A DNA stretch of 64,000 nucleotides. Origin: Knoellia sp. p5-6-4. GTDB lineage: Bacteria > Actinomycetota > Actinomycetes > Actinomycetales > Dermatophilaceae. Positions 55,624-64,000 of this stretch are shown here, piece after piece. The notes beneath the pieces were generated by a model that saw nothing but the letters and a program-made list of their open reading frames with translations, made no database searches and was not told the DNA's origin. The position numbers were made by a program, and so were the translations under genes. The stretch's first letter is position 1. Each line of letters starts with the position of its first letter. The DNA lies in contig NZ_JARGZF010000001.1 of NCBI RefSeq assembly GCF_029222705.1, forward strand, positions 864,437 to 928,436, in the 5' to 3' direction.

Positions 55624-56967
55624 ATGGGCGGAGCCGACTTCGCACACACACTGGTGGCGCTGGCCCTGCTGCTCGCGGCCGCCCACGGCGTCGGCCACCT
55701 CTTCACCCTGCTGCGCCAGCCCCGCGTCATCGGCGAGATCGCCGGAGGCCTCGTGCTTGGCCCGACCCTGCTCGGGTCCCTGTGGCCTGACCTGCAGGCC
55801 CGTGTCTTCCCCACCGAGGGGTCGGTCGCAGCGGTGCTCGGCTGGGCCTCCCAGCTCGGGCTGTTGCTGCTGATGTTCTGCTCCGGCGCCGAGATGCGCT
55901 CCCTCTTCCGCCGCGACGAGAGCCGTCTGGTCGGCCTGGTCACCGTGACCGGAGTGGTGCTGCCGTTCGCGGCGGGCGCGTTGCTGTTCAGGTTCCTGGA
56001 CTCCGAGGAGCTGCTCGGGCCGGCCCAGAACGGGACGGCCCTGATGCTCGTCTTCGGGCTCGCGATCGCGGTGACGAGCATCCCCGTGATCTCCAGGATC
56101 ATGCTCGACCTCGGCGTCATCGAGTCGTCCTTCGCCCGGATCGTGCTCGGCGTGGCGGTCATCGAGGACGTCGTGGTCTACGTGGTGCTCGCCCTCGCCC
56201 TCGGCATGGTCAGCGTGGAGGGCAGCGCGGACTTCGGTGTGCCCGGCCTGCTCGGACTGGAGGCCGGCAGCACCGGCAGCATGGTGTTCCACGGGCTCGC
56301 GACGCTGGCCGTCTTCGCCCTCATGCTGACCCTCGGGCCGCGCGGCTTCCGCTGGACCCGGCGGCAGCGCTGGAACCTCGTGGCCAGCAGCAACCCGCTC
56401 GCCTACCTGCTGCTGTTCATCTTCGGCGGGGCGCTGCTGTGCATCGTGCTGGGGGTGACGGCCCTGTTCGGTGCGTTCCTCGCCGGCATCGCAGCCAGTG
56501 CGGCCAAGGGGCCGAAGGTCGTCGCGGCCAGGGAGTCGATCCGGTCGATCTCCTTCGCCTTCTTCATCCCGGTCTACTTCGCCACCGTGGGCCTCCAGCT
56601 CGACCTGGTGCGTCACTTCGACATCGTGTTCTTCGCCTGGTTCCTCCTCTTCGCCTGCCTCGCGAAGTCCGGCAGCGTCTACCTGGGCGCCCGGCTGGCC
56701 GGTGAGGGGTCCCGCGCCTCGCGCAACCTGGCGATCGCCACCAACGCGCGCGGCGGCCCCGGCATCGTGCTCGCCTCGGTCACGTATGCCGCGGGCATCA
56801 TCAGCCAGGAGTTCTACGCAGCCCTGGTGATGCTGGCCCTCGTCACCTCCATGCTGGCCGGCACCTGGCTCGGCCACATCGTCCGCTCCGGGCGGCCGCT
56901 GCGCCCGGGCGACCGGGCGACCTTGCCACGGGCCGGTGTCCCCGGGGGCCCCAGCACCCGCAATTGA
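55624..56967 (+). CDS. Cation/proton antiporter (CPA2/KefB-like)
   Basis: 447 residues with about 12 helices. Pattern: LLRQPRVIGEIAGGLVLGPTLLG, LGLLLLMFCSGAEMRSLF, AIAVTSIPVISRIMLDLGV (the ion-site region), GVAVIEDVVVYVVLALALG and NARGGPGIVLASVTYAAGI. It lacks a C-terminal TrkA-N domain. It exchanges Na+ or K+ for protons. It is followed by a palindrome-plus-T-run terminator before the sulfotransferase. Confidence 0.88.
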   Translation: MGGADFAHTLVALALLLAAAHGVGHLFTLLRQPRVIGEIAGGLVLGPTLLGSLWPDLQARVFPTEGSVAAVLGWASQLGLLLLMFCSGAEMRSLFRRDESRLVGLVTVTGVVLPFAAGALLFRFLDSEELLGPAQNGTALMLVFGLAIAVTSIPVISRIMLDLGVIESSFARIVLGVAVIEDVVVYVVLALALGMVSVEGSADFGVPGLLGLEAGSTGSMVFHGLATLAVFALMLTLGPRGFRWTRRQRWNLVASSNPLAYLLLFIFGGALLCIVLGVTALFGAFLAGIAASAAKGPKVVAARESIRSISFAFFIPVYFATVGLQLDLVRHFDIVFFAWFLLFACLAKSGSVYLGARLAGEGSRASRNLAIATNARGGPGIVLASVTYAAGIISQEFYAALVMLALVTSMLAGTWLGHIVRSGRPLRPGDRATLPRAGVPGGPSTRN

Positions 56968-56995
56968 CGTACGTCGTGCACTAGCCCCCGGACTA

Positions 56996-57016
56996 GCCCG
57001 TACGGGCCATATTTTT
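56996..57016 (+). terminator. Rho-independent terminator after antiporter
   Basis: GCCCGTACGGGC (56996-57007) is a perfect palindrome followed by CATATTTTT, one of few T-runs in this GC-rich window. Confidence 0.7.
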
Positions 57017-57188
57017 CCCTTGCGGCACAACGAAATCGGCGTGTTTCCGGACACATCGGCGACCATTTGCGGCGGTGCGGCGGACCCCATGCAAACAGCG
57101 GACTAACACCGTCTACGACATGCCTATGCTGGCGAGTCACCACGGGCGGGAAGGGCCGCCGAGGGTCTGCGACAGAGGGGGTTGCGGC

Positions 57189-58124
57189 GTGCTGTCGTTC
57201 GTTCTGGGTTCGGGCAGGTGCGGGTCCACGCTGGTCACTGAGCTGGCCGCTCGTCATCCTGACGTCGGCTTCATCTCCAACGTCGACGACAAGTTCGGGC
57301 TGCTGAACCTCAAGGGCCGGTGGAACAACGCGCTCTTCAACCGCTCGTCCGAGCGGGACCCGTCGCTGCGGCCGTTCAAGGACCGGCGCCAGGTCATCGA
57401 GCCGGGCCGCTTCCGGGTCGCGCCGTCCGAGGGCTGGGAGGTGCTGGAGCGTCAGGTCTCCACGATGTTCCCCCAGCCGTGTCGTGACCTCGTCGCCGCG
57501 GACGCCACGCCATGGCTGCAGAAGCGCATCGCCGACTTCTTCGACAGCCGCATGGAGGCCCAGGGCAAGCCCGTGTTCGTGCACCACCTGACGGGCTGGC
57601 CCCGCTCGGGCCTGCTGAGGACGGTGTACCCGCAGGCCCGGTTCGTGCACGTCGTGAGGGACGGGCGCGCCGTCGCCAACTCGTGGCTCCAGATGGGCTG
57701 GTGGGACGGGTACCGGGGGCCGGACAGCTGGTACCTCGGCCCGCTCTCCCACGCCGACCGCCAGGAGTGGGAGGAGTCCAACCGCTCGTTCGTGGTCCTC
57801 GCCGGGCTCGGCTGGCGGATCCTGATCGACGCCATCGACCAGGCCCGTGCGCTGGTCCCCGAGGGCCAGTGGCTCGACGTGCGTCTCGAGGACCTCATGG
57901 AGGACCCGCGCGGCAAGACCGCGGAGGTGCTCGAGTTCCTCGGGCTGGAGTGGACGCCGCAGTACGAGGCCGGCTTCCGCAGGCACACGTTCCAGGCCAG
58001 CCGCGGGGTGGCCTGGCAGCGGGACCTCAGCGCCGAGCAGGTCCACCTGCTCGAGCGCACCATCGCCAAACCGCTTGCCACCTACGGCTACGAGCTCACC
58101 GACTCGGCGCCGGGGCACAACTGA
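57189..58124 (+). CDS. Sulfotransferase
   Basis: 311 residues from GTG 57189 with GAGGGGG ahead; the frame opens further upstream at 57075 but without a ribosome site. The PAPS 5'-phosphosulfate loop is FVLGSGRCGSTLVTEL at the very N-terminus, and the 3'-phosphate site is FVHVVRDGRAVANSWLQM. It transfers sulfate from PAPS to a hydroxyl or amine; the acceptor is unknown (glycolipid or natural product). It forms a run with the histidine phosphatase (12 bp gap) and the metallophosphoesterase; a PAP-removing phosphatase could serve it. Confidence 0.85.
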   Translation: MLSFVLGSGRCGSTLVTELAARHPDVGFISNVDDKFGLLNLKGRWNNALFNRSSERDPSLRPFKDRRQVIEPGRFRVAPSEGWEVLERQVSTMFPQPCRDLVAADATPWLQKRIADFFDSRMEAQGKPVFVHHLTGWPRSGLLRTVYPQARFVHVVRDGRAVANSWLQMGWWDGYRGPDSWYLGPLSHADRQEWEESNRSFVVLAGLGWRILIDAIDQARALVPEGQWLDVRLEDLMEDPRGKTAEVLEFLGLEWTPQYEAGFRRHTFQASRGVAWQRDLSAEQVHLLERTIAKPLATYGYELTDSAPGHN

Positions 58125-58136
58125 GGGGAGACACCA

Positions 58137-58802
58137 GTGACACAGGAGATCGTGGCGCCACGCACCCCGGCGTGGGAGCTGCCACTCAACGAGAAGACCT
58201 GCCTGATGTACGTCGTCCGGCACGGGACGACGACCATGAACGTCGAGAACCGCTATCGGGGCCGGTGCGACGTCCCGCTCGACGCGCAGGGCTACCAGGA
58301 CGCCGTCGACGCGGCGCGCCAGCTCTCCAAGGTGGGGCTCAAGGCCGTCTACACCGGTGGCCTGCGGCGGACCATCGCCACGGCGCAGATCATCGCCGAC
58401 GAGGCGAGGATCCCGGACATCCGCGTGATGCACGGGCTCATCAACGTCGACTACGGGGCGTGGGAGGGCCTGACCGCCCACGAGGCGCAGATGTACGACC
58501 CGGAGGCCTTCGAGGCCTACCGCACCTCGCCCTCGACGGCGGTCTGCCCCAACGGCGAGCGCCTGCGTGACGCGCAGAAGCGCATGCTGGAAGCGCTGCA
58601 GATCATCGCCGCCCGCCACGAGGGAGAGCGCGTCGCGGTGATCTCGCACGCGGTCATGATCCGGCTGGCCGTGGCGGCGCTCGAGGGCACCGATGGAGAG
58701 CAGTGGCGCATCCCCGTGGGCCGGGGGTCGTTCACTGCCATGGCCGCCGAGGGCGGTCGACTCTCACTCGTACAGCTGCCGTCCGGCAGCGACGTCGACT
58801 GA
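58137..58802 (+). CDS. Histidine phosphatase (phosphoglycerate-mutase superfamily)
   Basis: 221 residues from GTG 58137. Catalytic RHG is in MYVVRHGTTTMNVENRYRG, second His in VAVISHAVMIRLAV, and Arg in GGLRRTIATAQII. DYGAWEGLTAHEA is the proton-donor loop. It removes phosphate from small molecules. Being 12 bp after the sulfotransferase gene suggests a linked pathway, for example trimming a phosphorylated acceptor. Confidence 0.88.
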   Translation: MTQEIVAPRTPAWELPLNEKTCLMYVVRHGTTTMNVENRYRGRCDVPLDAQGYQDAVDAARQLSKVGLKAVYTGGLRRTIATAQIIADEARIPDIRVMHGLINVDYGAWEGLTAHEAQMYDPEAFEAYRTSPSTAVCPNGERLRDAQKRMLEALQIIAARHEGERVAVISHAVMIRLAVAALEGTDGEQWRIPVGRGSFTAMAAEGGRLSLVQLPSGSDVD

Positions 58803-58824
58803 CAACACAGCAGAGGGGATGGGT

Positions 58825-59814
58825 ATGCGACGAACGTGGGGGCGAACGGCCGCAGGAGTGGCCGCCGCGGTGCTCACCGTGGCAGGTCTCGGATGGGGCA
58901 CCAGCGCGGTGGCCGCCACACCGGGGGGTGCCACGGCCGGTGCCACGGCCGAGTTGGCGGGCGACCCGGTGGTCATGGTCGCGGGCGACATCGCGTGCGC
59001 CCCGGGCTCGAGCCGCGGCCGCAAGTGCCGCGACGACCTGACGGCGGAGAAGCTGGCGGACGCCACGCACGTGCTGACCGTCGGCGACAACCAGTACAAC
59101 TGCGGACAGCTGAGCGCGTACTACAACGCGTACGACAAGACCTGGGGGAGGTACCTCGACAAGACCTACCCCGTCGTCGGTGAGGACGAGTACTCGGGTG
59201 GCGGTTGCTCGACGCCCGGCGCCTCCGGCTACTTCACCTACTTCGCCTCCCGGGCCCAGCAGGGCGACTGCACCAAGGCGTGCAAGGGCTGGTACAGCTA
59301 CGACATCGGGGACAACTGGCACGTGGTCGCCCTGAACACCGCATGTGACGAACCGGGCGTCGGCGGCTGCAGCGGCACCAGCGCCCAGGTGAAGTGGCTC
59401 AAGCAGGACCTGGCCGACACCAACGCGCGCTGCATCATGGCCGTCATGCACCGGCCCTACTGGTCCAACGGCAACACCGTGCGGAAGTTCAAGCCGATCA
59501 TCCAGGCCCTCTACGACGGCGGAGCCGACGTGGTGCTGACCGGCAACTCGCATCTGTACGCGCGGTACGCGCAGCAGAACCCGGACAGCAAGGTCGACAC
59601 CGCCAAGGGGATGCGGGCCTTCATCGTCGGCACTGGCGGCAAGAGCCACTCCACGCTCGCCAGCCCCAGGCTGCCGAACTTCGAGGCCGGCGACGACAAG
59701 ACCTTCGGCGTCCTCAGGCTCGACCTCGGCGCCAGCAGCTACGACTGGAAGTACGTCCAGGCCTACCCGGCCTCACCGGTCTTCACCGACACCGGCACGA
59801 CCACCTGCCACTGA
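58825..59814 (+). CDS. Secreted metallophosphoesterase-like protein, metal motifs lost
   Basis: 329 residues from ATG 58825 (GAGGGG six bases ahead). The signal peptide ends near SAVAATPG, with no lipobox. It is clearly a paralogue of the lipoprotein at 14916: D55 (GDIAC), D88 (GDNQY), WYSYDIGDNWHVVALN and GTSAQVKWLKQDL line up. But GNHD has become GEDE (119-122) and SGHDH has become TGNSH (239-243). Two of the metal-binding elements are therefore changed, while the fold and eight or so Cys are kept. It may be inactive, bind other ligands, or act on the wall as a binding protein. Confidence 0.8.
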   Translation: MRRTWGRTAAGVAAAVLTVAGLGWGTSAVAATPGGATAGATAELAGDPVVMVAGDIACAPGSSRGRKCRDDLTAEKLADATHVLTVGDNQYNCGQLSAYYNAYDKTWGRYLDKTYPVVGEDEYSGGGCSTPGASGYFTYFASRAQQGDCTKACKGWYSYDIGDNWHVVALNTACDEPGVGGCSGTSAQVKWLKQDLADTNARCIMAVMHRPYWSNGNTVRKFKPIIQALYDGGADVVLTGNSHLYARYAQQNPDSKVDTAKGMRAFIVGTGGKSHSTLASPRLPNFEAGDDKTFGVLRLDLGASSYDWKYVQAYPASPVFTDTGTTTCH

Positions 59815-59827
59815 CGGAACGAACCGG

Positions 59828-59865
59828 CAGCGGTCCCGGACCACCGACGTGGTCCGGGACCGCTG
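59828..59865 (+). terminator. Terminator after metallophosphoesterase-like gene
   Basis: CAGCGGTCCCGGACCA (59828-59843) pairs perfectly with 59850-59865 around a six-base loop, 14 bp after the stop. Confidence 0.75.
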
Positions 59866-59956
59866 TTCGTCCTGGTTCGAGGTCACCTCGCCCCCGCTCG
59901 GGGCTCACCGGACGCGCACCCAGGGGTTTGCCCAGTACCCGGTGCTGTTGTAGCGG

Positions 59957-60268
59957 TCACCGGGGAACGCCAGCGACAGCCGACGGTGCCCCGCGGTAGC
60001 CGGAGGTGCCGTCGCCGTCGCACGTCACGGCGCGCGACCCCGTGGTGGAGGCAGCCTCGAGCGCGGGGGTGGGCACGCCGGCAGCCGGCGGGATGCTCTC
60101 GACGCCGGGCGAGCAGTCCAGCGGCCCGAGGACAGTGGCCCCCCGACCAATCGCCAGCAACCCGTAGGCGTCGATCCCGGTGGCCGCCAGCGCCACCGTG
60201 CCGATGAGGGCCGTGGCGACCACCGTGGCGATCATCCGTCGACGTGAGGTGGCTGGCGGGGTGGTCAT
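59957..60268 (-). CDS. Small secreted protein, probably frameshifted
   Basis: 103 residues from ATG 60268. A signal peptide (RRRMIATVVATALIGTVALAATG) is followed by LDCSPGVESIPPAAG and ending in RAVTCDGDGTSGYRG. CDGDGTSG-R usually continues into a longer secreted domain. A one-base shift near 60000 instead gives HRRLSLAFPGDRYNSTGY and WANPWVRVR to a stop at 59905-59907, which looks like a genuine C-terminus. So the gene may be a truncated or frameshifted relic. Function unknown. Confidence 0.45.
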   Translation of the reverse strand: MTTPPATSRRRMIATVVATALIGTVALAATGIDAYGLLAIGRGATVLGPLDCSPGVESIPPAAGVPTPALEAASTTGSRAVTCDGDGTSGYRGAPSAVAGVPR

Positions 60269-60391
60269 GGCCGTGGGCAGTCCTTCGTCGTGGCACGGGG
60301 GCCGTCCGGTGTCGGCCGGCGCAAGGCTAGGTGCCGGCGGCGGTCACGAGGGCGCGACGTGGCGTGGACGGGACCTGCGAGGTGCCCTTTG

Positions 60392-60480
60392 TGCCCGAAC
60401 GGATGAGGCCCGGGCTCCGAGCGGGCGAGGCCTGCGCTCCGAGCGGGCGAGGCCCGCGACCCGACGGGTGACCGGTGGGA
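60392..60480. repeat. 22-bp degenerate tandem repeat
   Basis: GCTCCGAGCGGGCGAGGCC occurs at 60415-60433 and 60437-60455 (perfect 19-bp copies, 22-bp period). Weaker copies flank it (CCCGAACGGATGAGGCCC before, GACCCGACGGG after). It lies downstream of the tRNA-fMet terminator, and no gene is visible in the 270-bp gap. Confidence 0.6.
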
Positions 60481-60485
60481 CAGAC

Positions 60486-60522
60486 GGAAGCGGCCCTCAC
60501 AGTGTCTGTGAGGGCCGCTTCC
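60486..60522 (-). terminator. Terminator of tRNA-fMet
   Basis: GGAAGCGGCCCTCACAG (60486-60502) and 60506-60522 are perfect complements with a three-base loop. It lies 16 bp after the 3' end of the tRNA on the minus strand. Confidence 0.75.
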
Positions 60523-60538
60523 GGGCTACTGCCTTCAG

Positions 60539-60612
60539 TAGCGGGGGCAGGATTTGAACCTGCGACCTCCGGGTTATGAGCCCGGCGAGCTACCGAGCTG
60601 CTCCACCCCGCG
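60539..60612 (-). tRNA. Initiator tRNA-fMet (CAT)
   Basis: 74 nt. The anticodon loop GCTCATAAC carries CAT. The three G-C pairs in the anticodon stem (GGG/CCC) and the first-base mismatch (C1-U72) mark it as the initiator. The T-arm GGTTCAAATCC is intact. CCA is not encoded; the next bases are CTG. Confidence 0.93.
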
Positions 60613-60697
60613 TCGGTAGACCCAACCTTACGCGAGCGTGCCTTTCAGGGGCAAATCCGCCCTCGGACCGGGGCGGGCGCACCCGGCCCCGGCCGGC

Positions 60698-63600
60698 TCA
60701 CCTGCTCGTCGTCGGCGTCGGCGTGGCGGTGCCGGTCGGGGTCGGGGTGACCGTGGCCGTACCACCCTGCGGAGCGGCCTCCACCGCCCGCTGGATGGCG
60801 TCGTCGAGGCGCTTCTGCGCCTCCCCGTAGGCCGCGAAGTCGCCGTCCCTGAGCGCCTCCCGACCGTCGTCGTAGGCGGCCTGGATGTCCTCGAGCGCCT
60901 GGGCGAGCGCCGCTGCGTCGCTGCCGGTCGGCGGCTTCGTCGGCGTCGGGCCGGACCCGCTGCCGGTGTCGCCGGCCTCGGCGCCCGAGCTGCCCCCGAA
61001 GAGCCCGTCGAGGGCGCCGGTCAGGGTGTCGGACCACGCCAGCTTGTCGCCGAAGGCCACCACGGTCGCGCGCGACAGCGGGTAGGCGGAGTTGCCACTG
61101 GCGCGGACGTAGATCGGCTGCACGTAGAGCAGCCCGCCGCCGACCGGGAGCGTCAGCAGGTTGCCCATCGTGACGCGCGAGCCCTGCTGCCGGCTCTGGT
61201 TGAGGAACTGGTTCAGCGTCAGTGTGAACGCCTCGGACGTCACGTTCGAGGAGTTGATGTCGTTCGCCACCTGACCCGGACCCTTGACGGTGGTGTCGCG
61301 CGGCAGCTCGAGCAGCCGCAGCTTGCCGTAGCCGACCTTGCGCGTGCCGTCCTCGGAGCCTGCGTCGGCGTCCACGGCCAGGAAGCCCGAGAGCACCTCG
61401 CGGTCACCCGTGGGCTGGAAGGTCGTCGTCAGCGAGAAGCTCGGCGACTGCTGGCCGGGCATGGCGAGCGTCAGGTAGTAGGGCGGCTGGTAGACGGCGG
61501 AGGCGGTGTCCTCCCGGGTCGGGTCGTTGGGCACCCGCCAGAAGTCCTGGCCGCCGTAGAAGGAGTCCGCGTCGGTCACGTGGTAGCGCGACAGCACCAT
61601 GCGCTGCACCTTGAACAGGTCCTCGGGGTAGCGCAGGTGCGACATCAGGTCGCCGCTGATCTCGCTCATCGGCCGCACCGTGCCGTCGAAGGCCTTCGAC
61701 CACGCCTTCAGCACGGGGTCCTGCTCGTCCCAGGTGTAGAGCCGGACGCGGCCGTCGAACGCGTCGACTGTCGCCTTGACCGAGTTGCGGATGTAGTTGA
61801 TCTGCCCCGTGCTGATGGCCCGGACCGCGCTCGAGGTCTCGGTGACCGAGTCCGACGTGGCGTTGTCGATGTCCTGCAGGCGCGAGTACGGGTAGTCGGC
61901 CGAGGTCGTGTAGCCGTCCACGATCCACTGGATCCGGCCACCGACCACGGCCGGGTAGGGGTTCCCGTCGAGGGTCAGCCAGGGCGCGACCTTCTTGACG
62001 CGCTCGAGCGGCTCGCGCGTGTAGAGCAGCCGGGAGTCCTCGTTCACCGCATCGGACAGCAGGAACTTCAGCTCCCGGTACTTGATGGCGTAGGCCGCCT
62101 GGCGCATGAACGACCCGATCTCCACACCGCCGCTGCCGTTGTAGGTGTTGTTCTTCTGGCCCGCCGCGCTGCTGTCCGGGTAGTCGAACTCGCGCGGCCG
62201 GGTGCCTTCCGAGGCGCCGACGATGGAGTAGGTCGGCGACTTCTCGCCGAAGTAGATGCGCGGCTCGAACGCGGGGAGCTTGCCGACCGGCGGGATGTTC
62301 TGCTGGTAGAAGACCGGCTGCCCGTCCTCACCGCGACGGTTGCCGTAGGCCGCCACGAGCCCGAAGCCGTGGGTGTAGACGGTGTGGTCGTTGATCCAGT
62401 TGCGCTGGTTCGCGGGCACGCCGGCCAGGTCGAGCTCGCGCACCGCGATGACGGTGTCCTGCTTCTTGCCGTCGATGGTGTAGCGGTCGACGTCCAGGGA
62501 GTCCGGGAAGCCGTAGTAGGACTTCACCGCCTGCAGCTGCTGGAACGTCGGCGACACGACGTTGGGGTCGACCAGCCGGATCCCCGGGATGGTGTCGGCG
62601 TCGTCGCGCAGCTGGTTCCGGGTCGCCGTGGTGCCCGCCTCGTAGACCTGCGTCTCCACGCCGTCGAGGCCGTAGGCCGCGCGGGTCGCGGCGATGCTGC
62701 GGGCGAGGTAGGGAGCCTCCCGGGTCTTCTCCGACGGCTTGACCCGGAAGTTCTGGATGAGCGCCGGGTAGATGCCGCCCACCACGACCGCCGTGACGGT
62801 CAGCAGGGCGACGCCGATGACGGGGAGGCGCCACGAGCGGGTCCAGAGCGAGGCGATGAACAGGCCGGCCGTCATCAGCGCGGCCACGGCCAGGATCGCC
62901 TTCGTCGGCATGACCGCGGTCGCGTCGGTGTACCGGATTCCCGTCAGGAGCGGCGACTCCTTCGTCACGAGCGAGTAGCGGTCAACCCAGTAGGTGGCGG
63001 CCCGGACGAGCACCAGTGCCGCGATGAGGACGGCCAGGTGGGTGCGGGCGGCGTGGGTGGTGCGCTCCCCGCGACCCTGCAGCTGCACCCCGCCGTAGAC
63101 GTAGTGGGTGAAGGCGGCCGCGATGAGGGCCATGATCAGCATCATCGTCAGGAAGCCGAGCACGAACCTGAGCCAGGGCAGCGTGAAGACGAAGAACGCG
63201 ATGTCCATGCCGAAGTGCGGGTCCTTCTTCCCGAACGGCACGCTGTTGCGCCACAGGAGGAACGCCTTCCACTGCCCCGCGGCGCCGGTGCCGGCGAGGA
63301 ACCCGAGGATCACCGGGATGCCGATCGTCGCGACACGGCGCAGCGGCTCGATGGCCTCGCGGTACTGGTCGAGGTTCTGCTGCTGCGGCGTGACGGGCGC
63401 GTAGACCGGCCGGGTCCGGTAGCCGACGACCAGGCTCGAGGCGACCAGGCCCGCGGTGAGGATGAACCCCACCGTGAAGAGCAGGACCTTGGTGGTGACC
63501 TCGGTGGTGAAGACGTGGGTGTAGCCGAGGGAGTCGAACCACAGGATGTCGGTCCACAGGCCCGCCGCGAGCGACACCAGGACGGCCAGGGCACCCAGGA

Positions 63601-63757
63601 TCGCGACCGTGGGTCCGAGCGGTCCCCGCTTCCTGCGCAGGCCCAGCGGACCACGTCCGCCCGGACGCCCACCGCCGGGGCGGCCCATGCCCGGGGGCGT
63701 GGGCCGACCGCCCTCGTGAGGAGGGCCACCGGCGCCGAACCACTCTGAAGAACTCAC
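60698..63757 (-). CDS. UPF0182 family large membrane protein
   Basis: 1019 residues from GTG 63757. After a Gly/Pro-rich N-terminal tail come about seven membrane helices (GPTVAILGALAVLVSLAAG, TTKVLLFTVGFILTAGLVAS and others, to about residue 330). A large extracytoplasmic region follows (NRRGEDGQPVFYQQNIPP, GQINYIRNSVKATVDAFDG). The C-terminus has a Thr/Pro repeat tail (TVTPTPTGTATPTPT). The family is near-universal in actinobacteria and of unknown function. It is divergent from the PPA1309-like gene at 63908, a conserved arrangement. Confidence 0.93.
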   Translation of the reverse strand: MSSSEWFGAGGPPHEGGRPTPPGMGRPGGGRPGGRGPLGLRRKRGPLGPTVAILGALAVLVSLAAGLWTDILWFDSLGYTHVFTTEVTTKVLLFTVGFILTAGLVASSLVVGYRTRPVYAPVTPQQQNLDQYREAIEPLRRVATIGIPVILGFLAGTGAAGQWKAFLLWRNSVPFGKKDPHFGMDIAFFVFTLPWLRFVLGFLTMMLIMALIAAAFTHYVYGGVQLQGRGERTTHAARTHLAVLIAALVLVRAATYWVDRYSLVTKESPLLTGIRYTDATAVMPTKAILAVAALMTAGLFIASLWTRSWRLPVIGVALLTVTAVVVGGIYPALIQNFRVKPSEKTREAPYLARSIAATRAAYGLDGVETQVYEAGTTATRNQLRDDADTIPGIRLVDPNVVSPTFQQLQAVKSYYGFPDSLDVDRYTIDGKKQDTVIAVRELDLAGVPANQRNWINDHTVYTHGFGLVAAYGNRRGEDGQPVFYQQNIPPVGKLPAFEPRIYFGEKSPTYSIVGASEGTRPREFDYPDSSAAGQKNNTYNGSGGVEIGSFMRQAAYAIKYRELKFLLSDAVNEDSRLLYTREPLERVKKVAPWLTLDGNPYPAVVGGRIQWIVDGYTTSADYPYSRLQDIDNATSDSVTETSSAVRAISTGQINYIRNSVKATVDAFDGRVRLYTWDEQDPVLKAWSKAFDGTVRPMSEISGDLMSHLRYPEDLFKVQRMVLSRYHVTDADSFYGGQDFWRVPNDPTREDTASAVYQPPYYLTLAMPGQQSPSFSLTTTFQPTGDREVLSGFLAVDADAGSEDGTRKVGYGKLRLLELPRDTTVKGPGQVANDINSSNVTSEAFTLTLNQFLNQSRQQGSRVTMGNLLTLPVGGGLLYVQPIYVRASGNSAYPLSRATVVAFGDKLAWSDTLTGALDGLFGGSSGAEAGDTGSGSGPTPTKPPTGSDAAALAQALEDIQAAYDDGREALRDGDFAAYGEAQKRLDDAIQRAVEAAPQGGTATVTPTPTGTATPTPTTSR

Positions 63758-63907
63758 GACACGCCCGATCTGCCTGGGGCGGACACCCGACGCACCGCCT
63801 CATTCAGTGCCAACTTACCGAGTGCTGCCGGGGTTCCCCACAGGGTCGGCGAATACCGGGTCCGGCCCCTTTGCCGGGTGCGGCTGGGCATGGGGCACCA
63901 TGGCCCC

Positions 63908-64000
63908 GTGACCTCCCAGCCCCAGCCCGTCGCGGACCCGCTGACCATCGCCGCCCTCGACACCGAGCGGCACGTCGCCGCCTCGGGGTGGGACCAGAAC
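63908..64000 (+). CDS. PPA1309-like protein, N-terminal part
   Basis: GTG at 63908; 31 residues are visible before the window ends. LTIAALDTERHVAASGWDQ matches the start of the PPA1309 family, a conserved actinobacterial protein of unknown function usually encoded divergently from UPF0182. The rest is outside the window. Confidence 0.65.
   Translation, partial: MTSQPQPVADPLTIAALDTERHVAASGWDQN

Noticed and set aside
60638-63748. A 1036-residue open frame on the plus strand
   Set aside because: Exact shadow of UPF0182, with no start signal and composition dominated by Arg, Val, Gly and His.

Overview
The window is about 64 kb of very GC-rich DNA with strong NNG/NNC codon bias and frequent GTG/TTG starts. 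A sigma-R/RsrA redox pair with a ZAS anti-sigma factor, a 24-residue bL37 ribosomal protein, a UPF0182 protein divergent from a PPA1309-type gene, and an initiator tRNA with a C1-U72 mismatch all point to the Actinomycetota. A member of the Micrococcales, perhaps Intrasporangiaceae (Janibacter/Knoellia/Phycicoccus-like), is my best guess; the family is inference. I see no prophage, IS element, CRISPR array or rRNA operon.

Layout. 1-6.6 kb: end of a Na+/solute symporter, a two-TM SLATT-like protein, a huge secreted coiled-coil protein, and a tandem HD-GYP pair preceded by a 25-codon leader ORF. 6.8-17.8 kb: bL37, a frameshifted HTH gene, rsrA-sigR, ferritin, an alpha/beta hydrolase, an SRAP (YedK/HMCES) protein, DoxX, aroA, rsgA, lhgO, a lipoprotein metallophosphoesterase, and an ECF sigma factor with a membrane partner. 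17.9-23.9 kb: a complete oligopeptide/dipeptide ABC operon with an array of six short hairpins between the binding-protein and permease genes. 24-31.4 kb: DUF2231 protein, hisN, a catalytic/non-catalytic M16 peptidase pair, NDH-2 and a Thr-rich secreted transglycosylase.

31.5-51 kb is the most interesting part. It looks like a hypoxia/dormancy island. A DevS/DosS-like heme GAF sensor kinase and a DevR-like regulator sit beside a pyridoxamine-oxidase-fold protein, a peptidoglycan-binding protein, a beta-CASP metallo-hydrolase, a Zn alcohol dehydrogenase, Hsp20, an acetyl-CoA-synthetase-like ligase and an E1alpha-E1beta-E2-ACP operon. A second ACP-like gene that lacks the phosphopantetheine serine follows downstream. 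GGGNCY-centred palindromes resembling DevR boxes lie in front of several of these genes. The model is that oxygen loss switches on acetate/ethanol/2-oxoacid metabolism, chaperone and RNA-turnover functions. That model is inference from gene content and sites.

51-64 kb: DUF2252 protein, a decayed nucleotide cyclase, a SNF2-family helicase, then a cation/proton antiporter, sulfotransferase, histidine phosphatase and a second metallophosphoesterase whose metal-binding motifs are lost, followed by tRNA-fMet, UPF0182 and the start of a PPA1309-like gene.

Across the window the 8-mer CGGCATAC (either strand) occurs 30 times by my hand count, against about two expected from base composition. It imposes otherwise rare TAT and ATA codons in coding regions, and it forms inverted pairs around two intergenic terminators. 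I regard it as the strongest unexplained signal here.
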